64,000 bases of DNA from Thalassotalea psychrophila (GTDB lineage Bacteria > Pseudomonadota > Gammaproteobacteria > Enterobacterales > Alteromonadaceae). The DNA lies in the NCBI RefSeq assembly GCF_031583595.1, contig NZ_CP134145.1:1-64000 (forward strand), read 5' to 3'. The position numbers and the translations under genes were made by a program. The notes beneath the pieces are model-generated. The model ran no database searches, was not told the origin of the DNA, and saw only the letters and a program-made list of their open reading frames with translations. Positions 1 to 13,934 of the stretch are shown here, in pieces (the stretch's first letter is position 1; each line of letters opens with the position of its first letter).

Positions 1-1374
1 GTGGAACATTCACTCTGGCAAAGTTGCTTATCTGTTCTTGAAGAAGAGCTACCTGCCCAGCAATTTAGTATGTGGATAAGACCACTACAATGTGTTGTTG
101 ATAGCAACAGTATGACTTTATATGCTCCAAACCGTTTTGTTCTAGACTGGGTTCGTGAGAAATATATGGCTAGAATTACTCAGTTAGTAGCGCTTAAAGA
201 GTCAAACCCTCCTGAACTAAGATTTGACGTAGGTAGCAAGCCTGTTAATTCTCAAAGTGTCCAAGCCGAGGTTGCCCACAACTTTGCTGCTAGTCACAAT
301 AAAAATTACGCACAAGCGTCTGCATCTAATGATGTTGTACCTAATATTCCTAAAACTACAAACGTAAGAGATAAGTATACTTTCGATAATTTTGTAGAAG
401 GTAAATCTAACCAGCTAGCTCGTGCTGCAGCTTCTCAAGTTGCAGATAATCCAGGACAAGCATATAACCCTTTATTTATTTATGGTGGTACCGGATTAGG
501 TAAAACCCATTTATTACATGCGGTTGGAAATGGTATTTTATTAAAAAATCCTAAAGCTAAGATTGCCTATATGCATTCTGAACGTTTCGTACAGGATATG
601 GTTAAAGCGCTGCAAAATAATGAGATTGAAAAGTTTAAACAGTATTATCGCAGTGTTGATGCCTTATTAATTGATGACATTCAATTTTTTGCAAATAAAG
701 AGAGAACTCAAGAGGAGTTTTTCCACACCTTCAACGCATTATTAGAAGGTAATCAGCAAATAATATTAACTAGTGATAGATATCCAAAAGAAATTACAGG
801 CGTAGAGGACAGATTAAAATCCCGCTTTGGCTGGGGCTTAACTCTAGCCATAGAACCTCCTGAACTCGAAACAAGGGTGGCAATATTAAAGCGTAAAGCT
901 CAAGAGAGTAATACTAATCTAGCTGATGAAGTTGCATTTTTTATTGCCAAACGTTTACGTTCAAATGTGCGTGAATTAGAAGGGGCTTTAAATAGAGTTA
1001 TTGCTAACGCTAACTTTACTGGCCGCCCAATTACCATAGATTTTGTTCGAGAAGCGCTTCGAGATCTTTTAGCACTGCAAGATAAATTGGTAACCATCGA
1101 TAATATTCAAAGAACAGTAGCCGAATATTATAAAATTAAAATTGCAGATATATTGTCAAAGCGTCGCAATAGATCTGTAGCTAGGCCAAGACAAATTGCT
1201 ATGGCTTTAGCAAAAGAGTTAACCAATCATAGTTTACCTGAGATTGGTGATGCATTTGGTGGTCGTGATCACACAACAGTACTGCATGCATGTCGTAAAG
1301 TTAAGTCTTTGCGCGAAGAAACACATGATATAAAAGAAGATTATTCAAATCTAATAAGAACACTATCATCGTAA
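1..1374 (+). CDS. dnaA: Chromosomal replication initiator protein DnaA
   Basis: DnaA binds DnaA boxes at oriC, melts the origin and helps load the replicative helicase. The 457-residue length is normal for gammaproteobacteria. The N-terminal helicase-interaction domain is followed by a variable linker (about residues 80-120). The AAA+ core has a Walker A GGTGLGKT at 162-169 and a Walker B around LLIDD (D225, D226). The C-terminal DNA-binding signature [10 protein letters not shown] lies near residue 420. The start codon is GTG at the first base of the window, so the promoter and oriC lie outside it. It heads the conserved dnaA-dnaN-recF-gyrB block, with dnaN 14 bp downstream. Confidence 0.98.
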   Translation: MEHSLWQSCLSVLEEELPAQQFSMWIRPLQCVVDSNSMTLYAPNRFVLDWVREKYMARITQLVALKESNPPELRFDVGSKPVNSQSVQAEVAHNFAASHNKNYAQASASNDVVPNIPKTTNVRDKYTFDNFVEGKSNQLARAAASQVADNPGQAYNPLFIYGGTGLGKTHLLHAVGNGILLKNPKAKIAYMHSERFVQDMVKALQNNEIEKFKQYYRSVDALLIDDIQFFANKERTQEEFFHTFNALLEGNQQIILTSDRYPKEITGVEDRLKSRFGWGLTLAIEPPELETRVAILKRKAQESNTNLADEVAFFIAKRLRSNVRELEGALNRVIANANFTGRPITIDFVREALRDLLALQDKLVTIDNIQRTVAEYYKIKIADILSKRRNRSVARPRQIAMALAKELTNHSLPEIGDAFGGRDHTTVLHACRKVKSLREETHDIKEDYSNLIRTLSS

Positions 1375-1388
1375 TAGGACATTAAAGA

Positions 1389-2492
1389 ATGAAATTTTCA
1401 TTATCTAGGGACTTACTTTTAAAACCACTTTTATTGGTTTCAGGTGCAGTTGAACGGAAAAGCACTTTACCTATATTAGGTAATATTTTACTAGAGGTTA
1501 GTGGGCAATCACTTACTATGATAGCTACTGATTTAGAGCTTGAGATGGTTTCTTCTACTGAGATAACTAATGAAGGTTCTGATGGAAAAGTTACTGTTCC
1601 GGCTCGTAAGCTGTTGGATATATGTAAGAGCTTACCTGATGATGCTTCTATTCAATTTGAGCTAACAGGTGAATCAATCAGTATCGTTTCTGGCCGTAGT
1701 CGATATTCTTTAGCAACATTGCCAGCGGATGATTTTCCTAATATTGAACAGTGGCAGGGTGATGTTGAATTTAGTCTACAAAAATCACAGCTGTTACGTT
1801 TAATTGAAAGTACTCATTTTTCAATGGCCAACCAAGATGTTCGTTATTATTTAAACGGTATGTCAATAGAAACTGAAAATAATGAAATACGTTCGGTTGC
1901 GACAGATGGTCATCGTTTAGCTATTTGTAAGATCGTTAATGAAAGTTTAACGTTACCAGCTCGTCAAGTAATTGTACCGCGTAAAGGTATTTTAGAAATA
2001 ATAAGATTACTAGATCCTATTGATGAAGATGTACAAGTATATCTTGGGCCAAATCACATACGAATTATTGATAATGATTTTTCATTCACCAGTAAGCTTG
2101 TTGATGGACGTTTTCCAGATTATCGTCGAGTTCTTCCTCGAAATGGTGACAAGGTACTTACTACGAATAAAGATAAGTTAAAGCAGGTTTTATCTCGAGC
2201 TTCAATTTTATCGAATGAAAAATTTAAAGGTGTGCGGTTAAACTTTGCTCCTAACGAATTAAAAATTACTGCTAATAACCCTGAACAAGAGCAAGCTGAA
2301 GAGTATCTAGAAATTGATTTTCCTTTTGATAGTTTAGAGATTGGTTTCAATGTAAGTTACATTCTTGATGTATTAAATGCTATTAAAGAAGATGGTGTTA
2401 AGTTTACGCTATCTGATGCTAATTCTAGTGTTGTACTAGAAGGTGAAGAATCTGGCGAAGCACTATATGTGATTATGCCTATGCGCCTGTAA
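1389..2492 (+). CDS. dnaN: DNA polymerase III beta sliding clamp
   Basis: This is the ring-shaped processivity clamp that tethers the replicative polymerase to DNA and recruits other repair and replication proteins. At 367 residues it matches the usual length of about 366. The N-terminus (MKFSLSRDLLLKPL), the ATDGHRLA segment and the C-terminal VIMPMRL ending are family hallmarks. It follows dnaA closely and is probably co-transcribed with it and with recF, 14 bp downstream. Confidence 0.98.
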   Translation: MKFSLSRDLLLKPLLLVSGAVERKSTLPILGNILLEVSGQSLTMIATDLELEMVSSTEITNEGSDGKVTVPARKLLDICKSLPDDASIQFELTGESISIVSGRSRYSLATLPADDFPNIEQWQGDVEFSLQKSQLLRLIESTHFSMANQDVRYYLNGMSIETENNEIRSVATDGHRLAICKIVNESLTLPARQVIVPRKGILEIIRLLDPIDEDVQVYLGPNHIRIIDNDFSFTSKLVDGRFPDYRRVLPRNGDKVLTTNKDKLKQVLSRASILSNEKFKGVRLNFAPNELKITANNPEQEQAEEYLEIDFPFDSLEIGFNVSYILDVLNAIKEDGVKFTLSDANSSVVLEGEESGEALYVIMPMRL

Positions 2493-2506
2493 TCCGATGT
2501 CAGTTA

Positions 2507-6041
<3,535 letters not shown>

Positions 6042-6066
6042 TTAAAATTTAAATACAAACCAAATT

Positions 6067-6094
6067 AAAACCAGCTTTCGAGCTGGTTTTTTTT
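6067..6094 (+). terminator. Intrinsic terminator after gyrB
   Basis: A 10-bp stem AAAACCAGCT/AGCTGGTTTT closes a TTCG tetraloop and runs into eight T residues, 26 bp after the gyrB stop. Confidence 0.9.
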
Positions 6095-6125
6095 ACGGCT
6101 ATAAAACATAAGCACACTGTTAATT

Positions 6126-6260
6126 AAGGAGGTCCCCATTGTCGCTTAAGCTCCTTGGGGATGACGTCATAATGTTTCTAAATATGGTTGAGTAACAACC
6201 TAGCTTGTTTATTTACTCCACGTCATTGCGGCGCAGGCCGCAACCCCCAAACTTGACAGC
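6126..6260. repeat. REP-like palindromic element in the gyrB-glyQ gap
   Basis: The first part (about 6127-6170) is an imperfect palindrome of the form GAGGTCCCC...GGGGATGACGTC. The second part (about 6220-6256) contains GTCATTGCGGCGCAGGC and a C-rich run. Similar units occur near 15752, 38806, 38985 and 39081. The rest of the 353-bp gap (6042-6394) shows only the gyrB terminator and an AT-rich stretch that may hold the glyQ promoter. Confidence 0.6.
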
Positions 6261-6394
6261 GAGCATACCTTAATAAACACATTTTATTAAATATCTATAT
6301 TACAAAGTAGCTTATTGTAAATAGGGCTAGTCGATTAACTAAACAAAAGCTATAATTAGCGCAATTTTTTCACCTAATAGCAAATACGGTATTC

Positions 6395-7312
6395 ATGAGC
6401 ACATTTGATATCAAAACATTTCAAGGGCTGATACTTAAGTTACAGCAGTATTGGTCAGAGCAGGGTTGTGTAATTGTACAACCATTAGACTTAGAAGTTG
6501 GCGCTGGAACATTCCACCCAATGACATTCTTACGTTCAATTGGTCCTGAGCCAATGAGCAGTGCTTATGTACAACCTTGTCGTAGACCTACCGATGGGCG
6601 CTATGGTGAAAACCCTAACCGTTTACAACACTATTACCAATTTCAAGTAGTGTTGAAACCATCTCCAAAAAATATTCAGCAGTTATACCTTAACTCTTTA
6701 AAAGAAATCGGCATTGATACATTAGTACATGATGTAAGATTCGTTGAAGATAACTGGGAATCTCCAACCTTAGGTGCTTGGGGATTAGGCTGGGAAATAT
6801 GGCTTAATGGTATGGAGATCACACAGTTTACTTACTTCCAACAAGTAGGTGGATTGGAATGTGCGCCTGTTACTGGTGAAATCACTTACGGCTTAGAACG
6901 CTTAGCTATGTATATTCAAAATGTAGATAGTATTTATGACTTGGTTTGGGCTGATGGTCCATTGGGTAAAGTATATTACCGTGATGTCTTCCATCAAAAC
7001 GAAGTAGAGCAGTCCGCTTATAACTTTGAGCATGCCAATGTTGATGCACTATTTAATCAATTTGATGTGTGTGAAGCAGAAAGTGCAAAGTTAATTGAAT
7101 TAGGACTAGCACTACCAGCGTACGAACAAGTAATGAAAGCATCACATGCATTTAACTTACTTGATGCTCGTCATGCAATCTCTGTTACTGAAAGACAACG
7201 TTATATATTAAGAGTACGTACTTTAGCAAAAGCATGTGCACAAGCATACTACGCATCGCGCGAAGAATTAGGTTTTCCAATGTGTCGTCAACAAGACCAG
7301 GAGAGTAAATAA
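6395..7312 (+). CDS. glyQ: Glycyl-tRNA synthetase alpha subunit
   Basis: This is the catalytic subunit of the alpha2beta2 glycyl-tRNA synthetase, which activates glycine and charges tRNA-Gly with the beta subunit. The 305-residue length and the opening [18 protein letters not shown] are characteristic. The [14 protein letters not shown] segment near the C-terminus is also conserved. Its stop codon shares one base with the glyS start (TAATG), so the pair is translationally coupled. Confidence 0.97.
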   Translation: MSTFDIKTFQGLILKLQQYWSEQGCVIVQPLDLEVGAGTFHPMTFLRSIGPEPMSSAYVQPCRRPTDGRYGENPNRLQHYYQFQVVLKPSPKNIQQLYLNSLKEIGIDTLVHDVRFVEDNWESPTLGAWGLGWEIWLNGMEITQFTYFQQVGGLECAPVTGEITYGLERLAMYIQNVDSIYDLVWADGPLGKVYYRDVFHQNEVEQSAYNFEHANVDALFNQFDVCEAESAKLIELGLALPAYEQVMKASHAFNLLDARHAISVTERQRYILRVRTLAKACAQAYYASREELGFPMCRQQDQESK

Positions 7313-9378
7313 TGAATACCAATACTCTTCTTATTGAATTAGGTACCGAAGAATTACCACCAAAAGCATTAAAGAAGCTAGCAACAGCATTCTTTGATTC
7401 AATTACCGAGCAATTATCTTCAGCTTCGTTAAATTACGGTGAAGCAAAGTGGTTTGCTACCCCGCGCCGTTTAGCGGTACTGGTAAAAGACTTAGAGCAA
7501 CAGCAAGCAGATAAGGTTGTTGAAAAGCGTGGCCCAGCAGTGAATGTTGCTTTCGATGCTGAAGGTAATGCTACAAAAGCTGCTCAAGGCTGGGCACGAT
7601 CTAATGGTATTACTGTTGAACAAGCCGATCGTTTAACAACCGATAAAGGCGAATGGTTACTCCACAAAGCAACACAAAAGGGTCGATCTGTAACAGACTT
7701 AATTGAATCTATTGTAAAGACTGCTGTAACTAAACTTCCAATACCAAAACCTATGCGTTGGGGTAGTAGTAGAATTCAATTTATCCGTCCGGTGCATACG
7801 TTAACAATGATGTATGGCGAAGAGGTTATTGCCGGAGAAGTATTAGGCATTCAATCTGATAATCAACTACAAGGTCATCGTTTTCATTTTGATGGTAATA
7901 TCGAATTACAAAGCGCAGATGAATATGAAGCAACTCTAAATAAAGCATACGTAATCGCTGACTACGAAATTCGTCGTAACAAGATAGTTACCGAAGTAAA
8001 TGCTGCAGCGAATGCACTAAATGCAACTGCATTACTTGATGATGAGTTAGTTGATGAAGTGACTTCAATAAATGAATGGCCATCGGTACTTGTTGGTAGC
8101 TTTGATGAAGACTTCTTACAAGTTCCAGCTGAACCTCTTATATATTCGATGAAAGATCATCAAAAATACTTCCCAGCAGTCGGGACTGATGGCGAGCTAT
8201 TAGCTAAATTTATTTTTGTAACCAATATTGAATCTAAAGAACCTGAACAGGTAGTTAAGGGTAATGAGAAAGTTATTCGACCACGTTTAGCAGATGCCGA
8301 ATTTTTCTTTAAAACAGATAAAAAGCAAAGCTTAGAAAGCCGTTTGACGAGCTTAGAAAATGTTTTGTTTCAAAAACAACTTGGAACATTAAAAGCTAAA
8401 TCTGAACGTATTGCTGATTTAAGCAAACACATTGCTGGTTTATTAAATGAAAATTGCGATAACGCTTACCGCGCTGGATTATTAAGTAAAACAGATTTGA
8501 TGAGTGATATGGTTCTTGAGTTCCCACAAGTGCAGGGCACCATGGGAAAATACTATGCTCAAAACGATGGTGAAGTTGAAGCCGTTGCACAAGCATTAGA
8601 AGACCAATACCGTCCACGTTTTGCAGGGGATACATTACCAGAAGGCGTAATAGGTGCAAGTGTTGCAATAGCAGATAAAATCGACACGTTAGTAGGTATA
8701 TTTGGTATTAACCAAGCACCTAAAGGTGACAAAGACCCGTTTGCATTACGTCGCGCTGCAATTGGTTTAATTCGAATCATAATTGAAAAGCAGCTTAGTT
8801 TAGATATTACAGATTTATTATCTGTAAGTATCTCATCTTATGGCGACAAGTTATCTAATGCTAATACAGCAGAAGACGTTATCGATTTTATCATGGGTCG
8901 TTTCCGAGCTTACTATCAAGAGCAGGGTATTAGTGTTGATGTAATCCAAGCTGTTCTTGCAAATAAACCAACTGCGCCACTGGATTTTGACCAACGCGTT
9001 AAAGCTGTTAGTTTTTTCCGTACATTAGATGAAGCGCAAGCATTGGCAGCTGCGAATAAACGAGTTGGTAATATATTGGCCAAATTTGAAGGTGAGTTGT
9101 TTAGCGAGTTTAATGTTGAATTGGCGACAGAGCCGGCAGAAATTGCCTTGGCAAAAGTATACAGTGATTTGAATACTGAACTAGCACCGTTATTTGCGAA
9201 TAAAGAATATCAACAAGCGTTAACAAAACTAGCGAGTTTACGTGCTCCTGTTGATGAGTTTTTTGATAATGTAATGGTGATGGCTGATGATGAAGCGGTT
9301 AAAACCAACCGTTTAACTCTACTGAGTCAACTACGTGCCAGCTTCTTTAATGTGGCAGATATTTCGTTATTACAGTAA
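7312..9378 (+). CDS. glyS: Glycyl-tRNA synthetase beta subunit
   Basis: This is the tRNA-recognition subunit of the heterotetrameric glycyl-tRNA synthetase. Its 688 residues match the family (E. coli 689). The N-terminal [15 protein letters not shown] and the central [16 protein letters not shown] motif are diagnostic. The C-terminal part is the HD/anticodon-binding-like region. The start overlaps the glyQ stop by one base, and the gene ends before a clear terminator. Confidence 0.97.
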   Translation: MNTNTLLIELGTEELPPKALKKLATAFFDSITEQLSSASLNYGEAKWFATPRRLAVLVKDLEQQQADKVVEKRGPAVNVAFDAEGNATKAAQGWARSNGITVEQADRLTTDKGEWLLHKATQKGRSVTDLIESIVKTAVTKLPIPKPMRWGSSRIQFIRPVHTLTMMYGEEVIAGEVLGIQSDNQLQGHRFHFDGNIELQSADEYEATLNKAYVIADYEIRRNKIVTEVNAAANALNATALLDDELVDEVTSINEWPSVLVGSFDEDFLQVPAEPLIYSMKDHQKYFPAVGTDGELLAKFIFVTNIESKEPEQVVKGNEKVIRPRLADAEFFFKTDKKQSLESRLTSLENVLFQKQLGTLKAKSERIADLSKHIAGLLNENCDNAYRAGLLSKTDLMSDMVLEFPQVQGTMGKYYAQNDGEVEAVAQALEDQYRPRFAGDTLPEGVIGASVAIADKIDTLVGIFGINQAPKGDKDPFALRRAAIGLIRIIIEKQLSLDITDLLSVSISSYGDKLSNANTAEDVIDFIMGRFRAYYQEQGISVDVIQAVLANKPTAPLDFDQRVKAVSFFRTLDEAQALAAANKRVGNILAKFEGELFSEFNVELATEPAEIALAKVYSDLNTELAPLFANKEYQQALTKLASLRAPVDEFFDNVMVMADDEAVKTNRLTLLSQLRASFFNVADISLLQ

Positions 9379-9403
9379 ACGAAATATATATTAAAAACTA
9401 AAT

Positions 9404-9427
9404 AAGACGCTTACGCGTCTTTTTTTA
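9404..9427 (+). terminator. Intrinsic terminator after glyS
   Basis: A 7-bp stem AAGACGC/GCGTCTT with loop TTAC is followed by a run of T residues, 25 bp after the glyS stop. Confidence 0.85.
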
Positions 9428-9442
9428 TATTTATAATTTTTA

Positions 9443-9484
9443 GGACTAAGGACTAAGGACTAAGGACTAAGGACTAAGGACTAA
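9443..9484. repeat. Six tandem GGACTAA heptamers
   Basis: Six perfect head-to-tail copies of the 7-mer GGACTAA lie between the convergent ends of glyS and tusA. This is a simple-sequence tract that could vary in copy number, and no function is evident. Confidence 0.9.
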
Positions 9485-9513
9485 GAGTGGTTTGGCCCTA
9501 AAAAAGAGAACAC

Positions 9514-9759
9514 TTAGCATTTTTTAATTACGTATCGATAGGGTATGGTGTTTACCTGTTTAACAACAAGTTCATGTTCCATAAATTCACAAAAGCTTGG
9601 AATATCACGAGCAGTTGATGGATCGTCAGCTATCACTAGTAACGTTTCACCAACGCTAATTTTTCGAATATTCATTCTCACCATCATCACAGGTTCTGGA
9701 CAACGTAGACCTATGGCATCTAGAGTATGGTCTGCATTATTTAAATCGACTTGTTTCAT
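9514..9759 (-). CDS. tusA: TusA-family sulfurtransferase
   Basis: TusA is a small cytoplasmic sulfur-carrier protein that accepts persulfide sulfur from IscS and passes it on for 2-thiolation of tRNA wobble uridines and other routes. The catalytic cysteine is C20 in the LRCPEPVM motif, as in E. coli TusA (C19). The 81-residue length is exactly that of the family. It is divergent from slt, with 123 bp between them for both promoters. Whether it serves tRNA thiolation or a paralogous sulfur route cannot be told from the sequence alone, but the length and motif favour true TusA. Confidence 0.93.
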   Translation of the reverse strand: MKQVDLNNADHTLDAIGLRCPEPVMMVRMNIRKISVGETLLVIADDPSTARDIPSFCEFMEHELVVKQVNTIPYRYVIKKC

Positions 9760-9882
9760 CTGTTTTAATTATCTTAACTTTTGGGCTAATTTATTACATT
9801 TAAGTACGGCTATTTTATGTTTTTATGGCTAATATAAACAAGTATTAAAATATTAATTTTTTATTCCACGTTAAGGTTAAGT

Positions 9883-11793
9883 ATGCACCTGCCTAGGTTC
9901 TTTAAAATACTACTCTGTATGAGTATGCTCTTGGTCGTAGTTGCTAAAGCAGATGAACTTGATAGCCTTAGAGCCGACTTTCTACAAGCTGAAGCTGTTA
10001 AATGGAATATCAATTCCACACCATACAAAAATAAGCTTAAACAATTTGATGGTTATCCCTTACAAGATTATTTTCAATTAGCGCAATTGAAGAAAAACTT
10101 ATTAATGAAAAATGAACCACAAATTTCAGAATTTTTAAATTTATATAACAGCACGCCATTAGATTGGAGCTTACGCAAACTATGGCTATCGCATTTAATC
10201 AGATATAAATACAAAGCACGCTTTATAAAATATTATAAGCCAAGCAGTAATAAACAATTTACCTGTAACTATTATCAGTTTCAATTAGATACGGGGGTTA
10301 ATAAAGGCACAGTATTACCAAATATTACTGAACTTTGGTTAACTGGTGAGTCATTGCCAAAAGAGTGTGACAGACTATTCTCACTCTGGACTAAGAAAGG
10401 CTATCGAACAAATGAGCTAATCTGGCAGCGAGTTATGTTAGCTCAAAAAAATAGAAAATATGGCTTAGTAAAATATTTATTAAAGCTACTACCACAAAAA
10501 GAGCAGTACCTAGTCGAGTTGTGGAAAAAAATTAAGCGATCGTCCAAGCAAGTAGTGCAACTACAAAAATTTAAACGTAATAACGAACAAGAAACTCTGG
10601 TCATTGTTTATGGTTTAAAACGTCTTATATGGAAAGATGAAGTGTTAGCACTATCTGTATTTGAAAAGGCAGATAAGCAAGGGCGATTTAACAGAGAACA
10701 AAAGGAAAGTATTTTAAATACCTTGGTTACAGCTGTAGCTCGTTCGGATGACCCTAAAGCGCAATTATGGTTTGCTAACTTAGAGCGAGAGTATATTCAT
10801 AGTGGAGCTATCCAATGGCGTGTAGCAGCACTATTACGTAATGGAAACTATAGTGATTTAACCACAGAGCTCAAACAATTAAACGAAGAACAGCAGGCTG
10901 ATAGACAATGGTTGTATTGGCTGGCTAGAGCGTTTGAGAAAACTAAACAAACAGATAAAGCTCAACAAATATATAAGCAGCTAGCCACTATACGTAGCTA
11001 TTATGGTTTTTTGGCAGCAGCAAAAATTGGTGATAAATCTTTATTAAATCATCAACCTATTAATATCCCCGGGCATCTTAATGATAGTATAAGTAGCGTT
11101 AAAGCCGGACAAAGAGCTATGGAACTATACCGGTTGAATCGTCTAACCGAAGCAAGACGGGAGTGGAATTTCTGGATGACTCAGTTAGACGAAACCGAAC
11201 AAATGCTAGCCGCCAAATGGGCGCATCAGCAAGGTTGGTATGATCGTGGAATTTATTCACTGTCACAAATTGGTTCATTAAACGATATGGATGTTAGATT
11301 TCCAATGCCATTTCAAAATGAATTTTCTAAAGCAGCTAAAAGGCATAATGTTAACGAGGCATGGGCCTATGCAATTGCTCGTAAAGAAAGTATTTTTATG
11401 AGTGATGCTACATCCTCTGTTGGGGCATTAGGCTTGATGCAAGTTAAACCAATTACAGCAAATTACATCAATAAATCTAAGTTGAAGCGTTGGCAAATAC
11501 TTGATCCAGATACCAATATTGAACTAGGGATTAAATATTTAAGTTACTTACAGAAAAAGTTTAATAATAACATCGTACTTGCCACGGTGGCTTATAATGC
11601 CGGACCTAAAAAGGTTTATCGCTGGCTTAAAGCAGAACCAAGTTTACCCGTTGATGCTTGGATCGAGACAATTCCTTATAAAGAAACTCGCGAGTATGTT
11701 AAAAGCGTTTTAGCGTTTACTGAAATTTATCAGCAAAAGCAGGGCAGTGGCGAGTCGCCATTCATAGAGCTAATTGATATGGAGATTGAATAG
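9883..11793 (+). CDS. slt: Soluble lytic murein transglycosylase
   Basis: This periplasmic enzyme cleaves the MurNAc-GlcNAc bond of peptidoglycan, forming 1,6-anhydro ends. A signal peptide of about 23 residues (FFKILLCMSMLLVVVAKADE) precedes a long alpha-superhelical U-shaped domain rich in TPR-like helices. The C-terminal lysozyme-like SLT domain has the catalytic glutamate E502 in ARKESIF, followed by SVGALGLMQV and NIELGIKYL. The 636-residue length agrees with Slt70-type proteins. Confidence 0.95.
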   Translation: MHLPRFFKILLCMSMLLVVVAKADELDSLRADFLQAEAVKWNINSTPYKNKLKQFDGYPLQDYFQLAQLKKNLLMKNEPQISEFLNLYNSTPLDWSLRKLWLSHLIRYKYKARFIKYYKPSSNKQFTCNYYQFQLDTGVNKGTVLPNITELWLTGESLPKECDRLFSLWTKKGYRTNELIWQRVMLAQKNRKYGLVKYLLKLLPQKEQYLVELWKKIKRSSKQVVQLQKFKRNNEQETLVIVYGLKRLIWKDEVLALSVFEKADKQGRFNREQKESILNTLVTAVARSDDPKAQLWFANLEREYIHSGAIQWRVAALLRNGNYSDLTTELKQLNEEQQADRQWLYWLARAFEKTKQTDKAQQIYKQLATIRSYYGFLAAAKIGDKSLLNHQPINIPGHLNDSISSVKAGQRAMELYRLNRLTEARREWNFWMTQLDETEQMLAAKWAHQQGWYDRGIYSLSQIGSLNDMDVRFPMPFQNEFSKAAKRHNVNEAWAYAIARKESIFMSDATSSVGALGLMQVKPITANYINKSKLKRWQILDPDTNIELGIKYLSYLQKKFNNNIVLATVAYNAGPKKVYRWLKAEPSLPVDAWIETIPYKETREYVKSVLAFTEIYQQKQGSGESPFIELIDMEIE

Positions 11794-11855
11794 CTACAAG
11801 GATTTTACTGGCTATGCTATTATCTGCCCATAATTTTTATCACTATGATCCTGAT

Positions 11856-13175
11856 ATGAAAGATTTAGCCAAACACTACCCCGCGCATATTGCCGAATTG
11901 CAACAACGCACTGAAACAATCCTTGTTCGCGAAAACATTAACACCCTAGTTATTCACGCCGGCCAAGTAGGAAAAATCTTCCTCGATGATATGTATTACC
12001 CATTTAAAACCAACCCACACTTTAAAGCCTGGCTACCTATCATTGATACGCCTAATTGTTGGTTAATAGTAAACGGTAAAGATAAGCCTGTTTTAGCATT
12101 TTATCAGCCAACTGATTTTTGGCACAAAGTGGTAAAATTGGGAGATGACTACTGGACTTCATTTTTTGATATCAAGCTGATGAGCAATGCCGAAGAGATA
12201 GCGGCAATTTTACCTAATAATAAACAAGGTATGGCTTATATCGGCGCACATCTGGATGTTGCTGAAAAGTTGGGTTTTGAATTAGTTAACCCAGAATTAG
12301 TGTTAAACTATTTTCATTTTCATCGAGCCTATAAAACTGAATATGATTTAGTTTGTATGCGAGAAGCTAATCGTATAGCTGTCATTGGTCATAATGCTGC
12401 GAAAGACGCTTTTTATGGTAGAGGCTCAGAGTTTGATATCCAATTAGCTTATTTACAAGCTACGGGCCAGGGCGAAAATGAAATGCCTTATGGGAACATT
12501 ATTGCGCTTAATGAAAATGCAGCAATATTACATTACACCGTATTAGAACAAACCAAACCTAAACAACATCATTCATTTTTAATTGACGCAGGTGCTAACT
12601 TTAATGGTTATGCATCAGATATAACCCGTACTTATGCCTTTGAACAAAATGAATTTCATGAATTAATTATCGCAATGAATGAAATGCAATTAGAGCTTGG
12701 GCGAAGCTTAAAAGCGAATAGCAGTTATGTTGAATTGCACATTAGTAATCATTACAAATTAGCTGCTATTTTAAAACGCTTTGATTTAGTTAATTTAGAC
12801 CCCGAAGCTATGGTCGCTAAAGGTATTACTTCTGCATTTTACCCACATGGCCTTGGCCATCACCTAGGCTTACAGGTTCATGACATGGGTGGTTTCATGG
12901 CTGATGAAACAGGTACACATGTATCAGCACCAGAACAATATCCTTTTTTACGTACAACAAGAGGAATAGAAAGTAAGCAAGTGTTTACTATTGAGCCTGG
13001 CTTGTATTTTATTGATCAATTTTTGCAAGACTTATCTAAATCTGAAAATTCGAAATACATTAACTGGGCAAAGGTTGACAGTTTCCGTAAGTTTGGCGGT
13101 ATCAGAATTGAAGATAATATAATTGTTCATGAAAACCACGTTGAAAACATGACTCGAGATTTTAAGCTTGCTTAG
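11856..13175 (+). CDS. pepQ: Xaa-Pro dipeptidase (prolidase) PepQ
   Basis: PepQ is a cytoplasmic M24 metallopeptidase that splits dipeptides with C-terminal proline. The creatinase-like N-terminal domain is followed by the pita-bread domain. Metal ligands are visible in LIDAGANFNGYASDITRT, in the PHGLGHHLGLQVHD segment, and as glutamates in TIEPGLY and GGIRIEDN. I chose the ATG at 11856 because it aligns with the family start (M-x-x-LAxxYxxHIAxLQ). An in-frame ATG at 11814 has a better AAGGA site upstream and would add 14 residues, so the start is uncertain. The order pepQ-yigZ-trkH is a familiar gammaproteobacterial arrangement. Confidence 0.95.
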   Translation: MKDLAKHYPAHIAELQQRTETILVRENINTLVIHAGQVGKIFLDDMYYPFKTNPHFKAWLPIIDTPNCWLIVNGKDKPVLAFYQPTDFWHKVVKLGDDYWTSFFDIKLMSNAEEIAAILPNNKQGMAYIGAHLDVAEKLGFELVNPELVLNYFHFHRAYKTEYDLVCMREANRIAVIGHNAAKDAFYGRGSEFDIQLAYLQATGQGENEMPYGNIIALNENAAILHYTVLEQTKPKQHHSFLIDAGANFNGYASDITRTYAFEQNEFHELIIAMNEMQLELGRSLKANSSYVELHISNHYKLAAILKRFDLVNLDPEAMVAKGITSAFYPHGLGHHLGLQVHDMGGFMADETGTHVSAPEQYPFLRTTRGIESKQVFTIEPGLYFIDQFLQDLSKSENSKYINWAKVDSFRKFGGIRIEDNIIVHENHVENMTRDFKLA

Positions 13176-13178
13176 TTT

Positions 13179-13802
13179 ATGTCAGTGAATACCTCCCCAT
13201 ATTTGATTCCGGTTAACAATTTAGAGTTTGAGACTATTGTTAACCGCAGTCGTTTTATTTGTTCACTAAAGCACTGTAGTGATAACGCTCAAGTAAAAAG
13301 CTTTATAGAACAAATTAGACAAAATTACCCCGATGCTTCTCATCATTGTTATGCCTTTGTTTCGGCTAGGCCTGAAGATAGCCAAAGTTATGGATTTAGT
13401 GATGATGGTGAGCCAAGTGGCACAGCTGGTCGGCCTATGCTTGCGGTCTTGCAAGGTAGCGGTATAGGCGAAGTTTGTGCTGTTGTTACTCGATACTTTG
13501 GCGGTGTAAAACTGGGAACGGGTGGCTTACAGAGAGCTTATGGTAATAGCGTTAGACAAGCGTTGTTAGAATTACCAACAACTTTGAAAATACCAACTGA
13601 AGAAGTGTTTATTACATGCGACTATCAACAGGTTAAAGATATCGAGCATACGCTGTTAGGATTTGATGGTGTAGTTATTAACCAAGACTACGCCATAGAG
13701 GTAAACCTAATTGTGGAAATACCTATTCCTAATATCAAAAAGTTTTGTCAGCGAATTACCGAATTAACTTCTGGCCGAGTTGTACCTACTTCAAAAATAT
13801 AA
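13179..13802 (+). CDS. yigZ: YigZ/IMPACT family protein
   Basis: This is a member of the UPF0029 (IMPACT N-terminal) family; the molecular role in bacteria is not established. The 207-residue protein carries the family signature around residues 53-90 (HHCYAFV, then SDDGEPSGTAGRPML) and RYFGGVKLGTGGL. The C-terminal ferredoxin-like DUF1949 domain follows. It starts three bases after the pepQ stop, so it is very probably co-transcribed with pepQ. trkH follows after a 132-bp gap that could hold its own promoter. Confidence 0.92.
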   Translation: MSVNTSPYLIPVNNLEFETIVNRSRFICSLKHCSDNAQVKSFIEQIRQNYPDASHHCYAFVSARPEDSQSYGFSDDGEPSGTAGRPMLAVLQGSGIGEVCAVVTRYFGGVKLGTGGLQRAYGNSVRQALLELPTTLKIPTEEVFITCDYQQVKDIEHTLLGFDGVVINQDYAIEVNLIVEIPIPNIKKFCQRITELTSGRVVPTSKI

Positions 13803-13934
13803 AATCTATTAAGCAGATTGGAAAGCGTTGAATCTTTGTTTAGATAAAAAACCATATAAGTTGGCTAACAAGCAGATTATGCTATATTCTTGGCATTAAC
13901 ACTCTGTAGAAAAATAAAATAATTAAAATAAACA

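Noticed and set aside
6042..6394. Riboswitch or T-box leader before glyQ
   Set aside because: No glycine-riboswitch or T-box motif is recognisable; the gap is accounted for by a terminator and a REP-like element.
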